Source: a bacterium
GTDB lineage: Bacteria > Patescibacteriota > Minisyncoccia > Minisyncoccales > JAGMAB01
DNA length: 10,179 nt
Assembly (NCBI GenBank): GCA_030643665.1
Contig: DAOWKS010000041.1
Location: 1 to 10,179 of the forward strand
Direction of reading: 5' to 3'
Part shown: piece after piece, positions 5,869 through 10,179 of the stretch
How the letters are laid out: every line of letters starts with the position of its first letter
How positions within the stretch are numbered: the first letter of the stretch is position 1
Translations under genes and position numbers: made by a program
Notes under the pieces: generated by a model
The model's database searches: none
The model's input: only the letters and a program-made list of their open reading frames with translations
What the model was told of the DNA's origin: nothing

Positions 5869-7617
5869 ATGGAGATTTTACAAGAGTTTAAAATTATCTG
5901 GCAGTATCTGAAAAAATACAAAAAAGCGGTTATCAACACTGCTGTTTTGGCAATGATTGGAGCGGTTATTACTGCCATTATTCCTTATATATATGGTAAA
6001 TTAGTGGACGCGGTTTCCATAAGCGCGTTTAGTTTGGATTTTGTTTTAGCTCTTTTAGGTATTTGGATATTAATGAGTGTATGTTCTGCTATTTTTAGAA
6101 GAATTGTCTCTTTAAAGAGCGGTTTTATTGCTATTGATGCTTCTAATGATTTAATTTGTAAAAACTCAGGACATATCATCAATCTTCCATTAAGTTTTCA
6201 TAAAGAGAAAAAACTCGGCGAGATTTTATCAAAAATTACTCGCGCAGGTGAGCATTTACGAGAAATTATAGAGAGGATAGTTTTTTTCTTACTTCCTCAA
6301 TTTTTTATTGTTTTTATTGGTATTACTATTCTGTTTTTTATAGATTGGCGTTTATCACTGGGAGCATTAATTGTTTTTCTTACTTCTGTAGTAATTACTG
6401 TTTACAGAACTCCATTGATTTTAGAAACATCAAGAAATTTAAATGAAAAATTTGATAAGGGTTTAGGTATTTTAAATGATTCTTTTTTGAATATTCAAAC
6501 AATTAAATCCTGTGCCGCAGAAAACTTTCAGAGGGATAAGATTTATAAATCTTACAGAGAAGAATTAGCTCCTGTTTTTAGAAAACTTTGGGTATTTTGG
6601 GATAATACAATTTTGTGCCAGCAAATTATTTTTTCTTTAGGTTTTATAATAGTTTTCGGTTACGCAATTTTTCTTTTGAAAATTAATCAAATTTCCAGCG
6701 GTGAATTAATAATGTTTTTAGGTTATTTAAATCTTGTTCAAGCACCTTTGTCTGACTTGCTTTGGCAATGGTTTTCTTTCCAGCAAGGAATGACCACTAT
6801 TAAAAGAACAAGAAAACTTTTAACAATAAAGCCAGAAAATTATAATCCATCAGGTAAGGTTTTGAAAGAGGCTAAGGGCAAAGTTGAATTCAAAAATGTA
6901 AGTTTTGGCTACCAACACAAAAATTTGATTTTAACTGATATTAACCTTACTGCTTTATCCGGACAAAAAATCGCTGTTGTCGGCGGCAGCGGAGAAGGAA
7001 AAACCACTTTGGTTGATTTGCTTTCTCTTTATTTTCTGCCTTCAAAAGGAAAAATTTTAGTTGACGGAACAAATATCAGAAATTTAAACCTTCAGTTTTT
7101 AAGAAAAATCATTGCTTACGTGCCGCAGGAAATAATTTTATTTAACGATACTATCAGAAATAATATTCGTTATGGAAAACCAGATGCCGCGGCTCAAGAG
7201 ATTGTCGCGGCAGTCAAAGCGGCTAATGCGGAGCAGTTTATTGAAACCCTGCCCAAAAAATACGAACAATTAGTCGGGGAAAGGGGAATTAAACTTTCTA
7301 CCGGCCAGAAGCAGCGATTGGCTATTGCCCGGGCGCTAATACGCGACCCTAAAATTTTAATTTTAGACGAGGCAACTTCGTCATTGGATGTGGAATCGGA
7401 AAAATTAGTTCAGGAGGCATTGGAAAAATTGATTGAAAACCGGACAACTTTTATTATTGCCCATCGTTTAAGCACAATCAGAAAAGCTGATAAAATTTTG
7501 GTTCTTGAAAAGGGAAGAATTATAGAACAGGGAACTCATCAGGAACTTATTAAGAAAAAAGGAGTTTATTTCAAATTTTATTCATTACAATTTCAGCCAA
7601 ATAATCAAAGCAAGTAG
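5869..7617 (+). CDS. ABC transporter half-exporter, fused membrane and ATPase domains (MsbA/ABCB type)
   Basis: A 582-residue type-IV-fold exporter subunit, expected to work as a homo- or heterodimer in the cytoplasmic membrane. Six membrane helices are apparent in residues about 20-300, with the usual coupling loop (LPLSFHKEKKLGEILSKI, 106-123). The ATPase domain has Walker A GGSGEGKT (372-379), Q-loop Q420 in YVPQE, a signature LSTGQ (476-480), Walker B ILILDEA with D500 and E501, D-loop SSLD (504-507) and H-loop H532 in AHRLS. The catalytic glutamate and the switch histidine are both intact, so the site should hydrolyse ATP. The second glycine of the standard LSGGQ is threonine here. Substrate cannot be told; lipid, peptide or drug export are all possible. 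No Shine-Dalgarno sequence or clear promoter precedes the ATG; it may depend on read-through from groEL. Confidence 0.93.
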   Translation: MEILQEFKIIWQYLKKYKKAVINTAVLAMIGAVITAIIPYIYGKLVDAVSISAFSLDFVLALLGIWILMSVCSAIFRRIVSLKSGFIAIDASNDLICKNSGHIINLPLSFHKEKKLGEILSKITRAGEHLREIIERIVFFLLPQFFIVFIGITILFFIDWRLSLGALIVFLTSVVITVYRTPLILETSRNLNEKFDKGLGILNDSFLNIQTIKSCAAENFQRDKIYKSYREELAPVFRKLWVFWDNTILCQQIIFSLGFIIVFGYAIFLLKINQISSGELIMFLGYLNLVQAPLSDLLWQWFSFQQGMTTIKRTRKLLTIKPENYNPSGKVLKEAKGKVEFKNVSFGYQHKNLILTDINLTALSGQKIAVVGGSGEGKTTLVDLLSLYFLPSKGKILVDGTNIRNLNLQFLRKIIAYVPQEIILFNDTIRNNIRYGKPDAAAQEIVAAVKAANAEQFIETLPKKYEQLVGERGIKLSTGQKQRLAIARALIRDPKILILDEATSSLDVESEKLVQEALEKLIENRTTFIIAHRLSTIRKADKILVLEKGRIIEQGTHQELIKKKGVYFKFYSLQFQPNNQSK

Positions 7618-7625
7618 GTTTTTGA

Positions 7626-7654
7626 TTGACAAATTGTTAAAAATAATTTACTAT
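7626..7654 (+). promoter_or_regulatory. Promoter for the small basic-peptide ORF
   Basis: A perfect -35 TTGACA (7626-7631), a 17-base AT-rich spacer and TACTAT (7649-7654, four of six -10 bases) predict a start near 7661. This lies only about 8 bases before the ATG at 7669, so the transcript would be almost leaderless. Confidence 0.6.
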
Positions 7655-7668
7655 TTTAATTGGTCGGA

Positions 7669-7758
7669 ATGAAAAAGAAATCAAGCAGAAAAGCCAGAAG
7701 TAGAAGAAATAGAAGAAAAAGACAGAGGCCAAAAGAGCGGAATCGCAGAAAAAGATAA
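7669..7758 (+). CDS. Small Arg/Lys-rich peptide, 29 residues, unknown function
   Basis: The ATG at 7669 opens a 29-codon frame ending in TAA. The peptide has 12 arginines and 7 lysines among 29 residues and a single acidic residue (E23); it begins MKKKSSRKARSRRNRRK. I do not recognise a family. Such composition suits nucleic-acid binding, as in very small ribosomal proteins (bTHX-like) or protamine-like peptides, but the order of residues does not let me assign one. The codons are mostly AGA, AAA and AGG, so a purine-rich RNA could mimic an ORF. Support for a gene comes from its context: a good promoter directly upstream and a terminator 44 bases downstream. GGTCGGA just before the ATG is a poor ribosome-binding site. 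A non-coding RNA is the alternative. Confidence 0.45.
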   Translation: MKKKSSRKARSRRNRRKRQRPKERNRRKR

Positions 7759-7801
7759 TAATAGGATTTGCTCTTTAATAAGTTAAAAAGTTTATTATAA
7801 G

Positions 7802-7830
7802 GGGGGGTGTATTTTCCTCCTGTTTTTTTT
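7802..7830 (+). terminator. Probable intrinsic terminator of the small basic-peptide unit
   Basis: Part of the seven-G run (7802-7807) can pair with CCTCCT (7816-7821), with two G-T pairs, around the loop TGTATTTT; a run of eight T (7823-7830) follows one base later. The stem is short, but G-C rich and followed by a clean T-run. The final two T also form the start of the -35 box of the lemA promoter. Confidence 0.55.
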
Positions 7831-7858
7831 GACAAAAAGGTTAAAATTAAAGTATGAT
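7829..7858 (+). promoter_or_regulatory. Promoter for lemA-htpX
   Basis: TTGACA (7829-7834) and TATGAT (7853-7858, five of six) are separated by 18 bases. The predicted start is near 7865. The -10 covers the ATG at 7854, which therefore cannot be the start codon of lemA if this promoter is used, and supports the start at 7914. Confidence 0.65.
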
Positions 7859-7913
7859 AAAAACAACAAGGTCGGGAAGAATAAAAAATAGTAACAAATT
7901 TTCAATTTTCTAT

Positions 7914-8468
7914 ATGGAGATATTTCATATTATTTTAATAGTTCTGGGGTTTGTGCTTTTTTGGTTGATTTTAACTTACAACCGTTTGATTACTCTCAAA
8001 AATCGAGCCAAAGAGGCCTGGTCTGATATTGATGTCCAACTAAAGAGAAGATATAACTTAATTCCTAATTTAGTGGAAACAGTTAAAGGTTATGCCACGC
8101 ATGAAAGAGAACTTTTTGAAAAAGTGACCGAAGCCAGAACCAGAGCAATGGGAGCGACCAACCCAAAAGAAAAAGGACAAGCGGAAAATATGCTGACCAA
8201 TACTCTGAAATCGCTTTTTGCGGTGGCTGAAAATTATCCGGATTTAAAAGCAGCAGCAAATTTTTTAGAATTGCAAAGAGAGCTTCGCGATACCGAAGAT
8301 AAAATCCAGGCGGCCAGAAGGTTTTACAACACTAATGTTCGGGACTTAAATATCAAGACAGAAAGTTTTCCGGTAAATTTAATTGCCAGCCCGCTTGGTT
8401 TTGCTAAAATGGATTTCTTTGAAATAGAAGAACCGGCTGCCCGCGAACCAGTGAGCGTTAAGTTCTAA
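7914..8468 (+). CDS. lemA: LemA family membrane protein
   Basis: A 184-residue protein with one N-terminal membrane helix (about 3-21) and a long helical domain outside it, as in the LemA family. Conserved blocks are AWSDIDVQLKRRYNLIPNLV (35-54), the following ETVKGYATHE (55-64), AENYPDLKA (105-113) and ARRFYNTNVRDLN (134-146). Its function is not established; it is often encoded beside the HtpX membrane protease, as here, and may assist envelope quality control. I place the start at ATG 7914: the product then begins directly before the membrane helix, as family members do, while the upstream ATG at 7854 overlaps the -10 box. No Shine-Dalgarno sequence is seen. The stop TAA shares one base with the htpX start. 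Confidence 0.93.
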   Translation: MEIFHIILIVLGFVLFWLILTYNRLITLKNRAKEAWSDIDVQLKRRYNLIPNLVETVKGYATHERELFEKVTEARTRAMGATNPKEKGQAENMLTNTLKSLFAVAENYPDLKAAANFLELQRELRDTEDKIQAARRFYNTNVRDLNIKTESFPVNLIASPLGFAKMDFFEIEEPAAREPVSVKF

Positions 8469-9397
8469 TGCCGACATTATATTCTCACGCTGAATCAAAT
8501 ACCCGCAAGACATGGGCATTAATGACCGGATTTTTGGTTTTTATTATTACTCTTGGCTGGCTTTTTAGTTATTTATTAGATAGCAGCGCTATTTTAATAA
8601 TTGCTATTATTTTAAGTATCGCAATGAGTTTCAGTAGCTACTGGTATTCGGATAAAATTGTCTTGTCAATGTGCAGGGCAAAACCAATAGAGAAAAAAGA
8701 CAACCCTGAACTTTATCGTATTGTAGAAAATTTATGTATTACTGCCGGATTGCCTTTGCCTCGGATTTTTATCATTCAAGAAGCGCAGCCAAACGCGTTT
8801 GCCACGGGCAGGAATGCCGAGCGCGCAGTCGTAGCAGTAACCCAAGGACTTTTGGAAAAATTAGACAGAACAGAATTGGAAGGGGTAATTGCGCACGAGC
8901 TTGCGCATATTGGAAATAAAGATATGCTTCTGCAAACAGTTGTTGTGGTTTTAGTCGGGGTTGTGGCAATACTTTCCAATATATTTTTACGGATTAGTTT
9001 TTTTGGCGGAATGGGTCGCCGCGATTCCCGCGACTCCGGCGGAGCAGGAACAATTTTACTGATTTTAGGGATTGCAGCCGCAATTTTAGCGCCAATTGCG
9101 GCCGGTTTAATCAAATTAGCCATTTCCCGCAAAAGAGAATTTTTAGCCGATGCTTCAGGCGCTTTGCTAACTCGGTATCCAGAAGGATTAGCCCGGGCTT
9201 TGGAAAAAATTTCAGCTGATGCGAACCCGATGCGGATAGCAAATAATTCTACCGCGCATTTGTTTATTTCTTCGCCTTTTAAGGGAAAGCAAGCCAAGAA
9301 CTGGTTCACAAAATTATTTATGACCCATCCGCCTTTGGAAGAAAGAATTAAAGCATTACGCGGAATGCATGTTTCGCAGCCAGGCGGAAAAATATAA
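8468..9397 (+). CDS. htpX: Membrane zinc metalloprotease HtpX (peptidase family M48)
   Basis: A 309-residue integral membrane protease that degrades misfolded membrane proteins on the cytoplasmic side. Two helices (about 17-37 and 41-58) precede the catalytic domain. Zinc is expected at H143 and H147 of the HELAH motif (143-147), with E144 as catalytic base, and at E224 in the REFLADASGA segment (223-232). Two further helices (about 157-176 and 195-216) lie between these, linked by a glycine/arginine loop. THPPLEERIKALR (286-298) is the typical C-terminal block. All active-site residues are intact. The ATG overlaps the lemA stop (TAATG), implying coupled translation. In E. coli HtpX works with FtsH; no FtsH gene is in this window. 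Confidence 0.96.
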   Translation: MPTLYSHAESNTRKTWALMTGFLVFIITLGWLFSYLLDSSAILIIAIILSIAMSFSSYWYSDKIVLSMCRAKPIEKKDNPELYRIVENLCITAGLPLPRIFIIQEAQPNAFATGRNAERAVVAVTQGLLEKLDRTELEGVIAHELAHIGNKDMLLQTVVVVLVGVVAILSNIFLRISFFGGMGRRDSRDSGGAGTILLILGIAAAILAPIAAGLIKLAISRKREFLADASGALLTRYPEGLARALEKISADANPMRIANNSTAHLFISSPFKGKQAKNWFTKLFMTHPPLEERIKALRGMHVSQPGGKI

Positions 9398-9402
9398 TTT
9401 TT

Positions 9403-10092
9403 ATGCTCAAAAACAATAAATTCGTAGTGGCTATTGGCGGTTCCATTATTTGTCCTAAAGAAATTGATATAGATTTTTTGAGTAAGTTTCATCTTTTCCT
9501 TAAAAAAGAATTAAAAAAAGGCAAGAAATTTATTTTGGTTGCCGGAGGAGGAAGTGTAGCGCGTCAGTATCAGGAAGCCGCTGTTAAAATTACAAAAATA
9601 GTTGATGAGGACAAGGATTGGCTTGGAATTCACGCCACCAGGATTAATGCTCATCTTTTAAGAGTGATTTTTCGAAATAAAGCGAATCCGGTGGTCTTTG
9701 ACGAAAGGTTTAGATTGAAAGGATTTGATAAATATCCAATAATCATTGGCTCTGGATGGGATCCCGGTTGGTCAACTGATTTTGATTCAGTTCAGATAGC
9801 GGTTGATTTAAAAATAAAAAAAGTTATTATATTAGGCAAGCCATCTTATGTTTATACAAGTGATCCTCAAAAAGATAAAAAAGCAAAACCTATTAGAGAA
9901 TTAAGATGGGAAGATTATCTTAAAATGATTCCTCAAAAATGGTTGCCCGGATTGCATTCTCCGGTTGATCCTGTTGCGGCAAGATTGGCGAAAAAAGAAA
10001 AAATAACAGTTATAGTAGCTGATGGAAAGGATTTAGATAATTTTAAAAATATACTAAAGGGCAGCAAATTTAACGGAACAACAATAAGTTAG
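9403..10092 (+). CDS. pyrH: UMP kinase, archaeal/Parcubacteria-like amino acid kinase family
   Basis: A 229-residue protein of the amino acid kinase fold, best matched to UMP kinase, which makes UDP from UMP and ATP for pyrimidine nucleotide supply. Phosphate-binding glycines occur in VAIGGSII (9-16) and VAGGGSVARQY (46-56). DWLGIHATRINAHLLR (72-87) and GSGWDPGWSTDFDSVQIA (116-133) match the UMP-binding and central blocks of the archaeal-like type. VYTSDPQKDKKAKPIREL (150-167) is the usual ATP-side DP block, and SPVDPVAARLA (186-196) follows. The residues before VYTSDP are GKPSY, where this family normally has an N-x-D pair, an unusual change. It begins 5 bases after htpX and probably belongs to the same transcript. 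No Shine-Dalgarno sequence. Other family members (carbamate or isopentenyl phosphate kinase) fit less well. Confidence 0.8.
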   Translation: MLKNNKFVVAIGGSIICPKEIDIDFLSKFHLFLKKELKKGKKFILVAGGGSVARQYQEAAVKITKIVDEDKDWLGIHATRINAHLLRVIFRNKANPVVFDERFRLKGFDKYPIIIGSGWDPGWSTDFDSVQIAVDLKIKKVIILGKPSYVYTSDPQKDKKAKPIRELRWEDYLKMIPQKWLPGLHSPVDPVAARLAKKEKITVIVADGKDLDNFKNILKGSKFNGTTIS

Positions 10093-10100
10093 AAAACAAT

Positions 10101-10179
10101 GGAGAGGTGCGCCGAATGGTAAGGCACTGGTTTGGAGTACCAGCGGGCATTTATGCCCTTGCAGGTTCGAATCCTGTCC
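10101..10179 (+). tRNA. tRNA-Ser(GGA), 3' end cut by the window edge
   Basis: The acceptor 5' strand is GGAGAGG (10101-10107). The D arm has GCC (10111-10113) pairing with GGC (10123-10125) and the GG of the loop. The anticodon stem CTGGT/ACCAG (10127-10131, 10139-10143) carries the anticodon GGA (10134-10136), reading UCC and UCU. A long variable arm (GGGCA/TGCCC, 10145-10158) marks a class II tRNA, as required for serine. The T arm GCAGG-TTCGAAT-CCTGT ends at 10177, and the last two bases, CC, start the 3' acceptor strand. The rest of the acceptor, the discriminator and any CCA lie outside. Three bases, TGC, link the acceptor and D stems instead of two. It starts 8 bases after the UMP kinase stop. 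Confidence 0.92.

Larger units (their letters stand above)
7618..7913. other. 296-base stretch between exporter and lemA: a small transcription unit
   Basis: This stretch holds, in order, a promoter (7626-7654), an ORF for a 29-residue basic peptide (7669-7758), a terminator-like hairpin with T-run (7802-7830), and the promoter of lemA (7829-7858), then a leader of about 50 bases. I see no tRNA or known RNA family in it. Confidence 0.55.

Noticed and set aside
7770..7799. AT-rich inverted repeat TAATAA...TTATTA as a terminator
   Set aside because: The stem is six A-T pairs only and is followed by a G-run, so it would not be stable or act as an intrinsic terminator.
8776..9492. Long minus-strand open frame (238 codons) opposite htpX
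   Set aside because: It mirrors the strongly supported htpX gene, spans the htpX-pyrH junction, and has no membrane, catalytic or family pattern.
1..10179. CRISPR array, insertion sequence, toxin-antitoxin or defence module
   Set aside because: No spaced direct repeats of suitable length, no transposase, integrase or nuclease motifs, and all larger frames are explained by housekeeping or transport families.

Overview
The window is AT-rich, densely packed bacterial DNA. It most likely comes from a member of the Candidate Phyla Radiation (Patescibacteria, Parcubacteria-like). This is inferred from gene style: a UMP kinase of the archaeal-like type common in Parcubacteria, a cupin-type phosphoglucose isomerase homologue, a peptide-binding protein with an inserted peptidoglycan-binding domain, very short gaps, and few Shine-Dalgarno sequences. 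TGA acts as a normal stop (end of groES and of the substrate-binding protein), so the Gracilibacteria/SR1 code, in which TGA is Gly, is not used.

Left third, minus strand, read right to left from about 3575: a four-helix membrane protein of the phage-holin-4 superfamily, secG, a membrane-anchored family-5 peptide/solute-binding protein, a degenerate cupin-type glucose-6-phosphate isomerase, and the N-terminal part of galU, cut by the window edge. Gaps are 3, 6, -4 and 11 bases, so this is probably one operon for envelope, secretion and sugar-nucleotide functions.

A 155-base divergent spacer (3576-3730) holds a strong GC-rich hairpin and a good promoter for groES on the plus strand. groES and groEL follow, separated by a hairpin that contains the groES stop codon and by a spacer made of short 7-base duplications. 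groEL starts at a GTG inside a longer open frame and ends before a clear intrinsic terminator. Next is an ABC exporter half-transporter (MsbA/ABCB type).

Between the exporter and the lemA-htpX pair is a 296-base stretch that looks like its own small transcription unit: a promoter, an ORF for a 29-residue Arg/Lys-rich peptide, and a terminator whose T-run overlaps the next promoter. Then come lemA and htpX (1-base overlap), a pyrH-like UMP kinase, and the 5' part of a tRNA-Ser(GGA) cut by the right edge.

Most genes are housekeeping: protein folding (GroES/EL), secretion (SecG), membrane protein quality control (HtpX with LemA), nucleotide metabolism (UMP kinase) and sugar activation (GalU). 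The least ordinary items are the cupin isomerase without metal-binding histidines, the domain insertion in the binding protein, and the tiny basic-peptide unit. I see no mobile element, CRISPR array, phage module or defence system.
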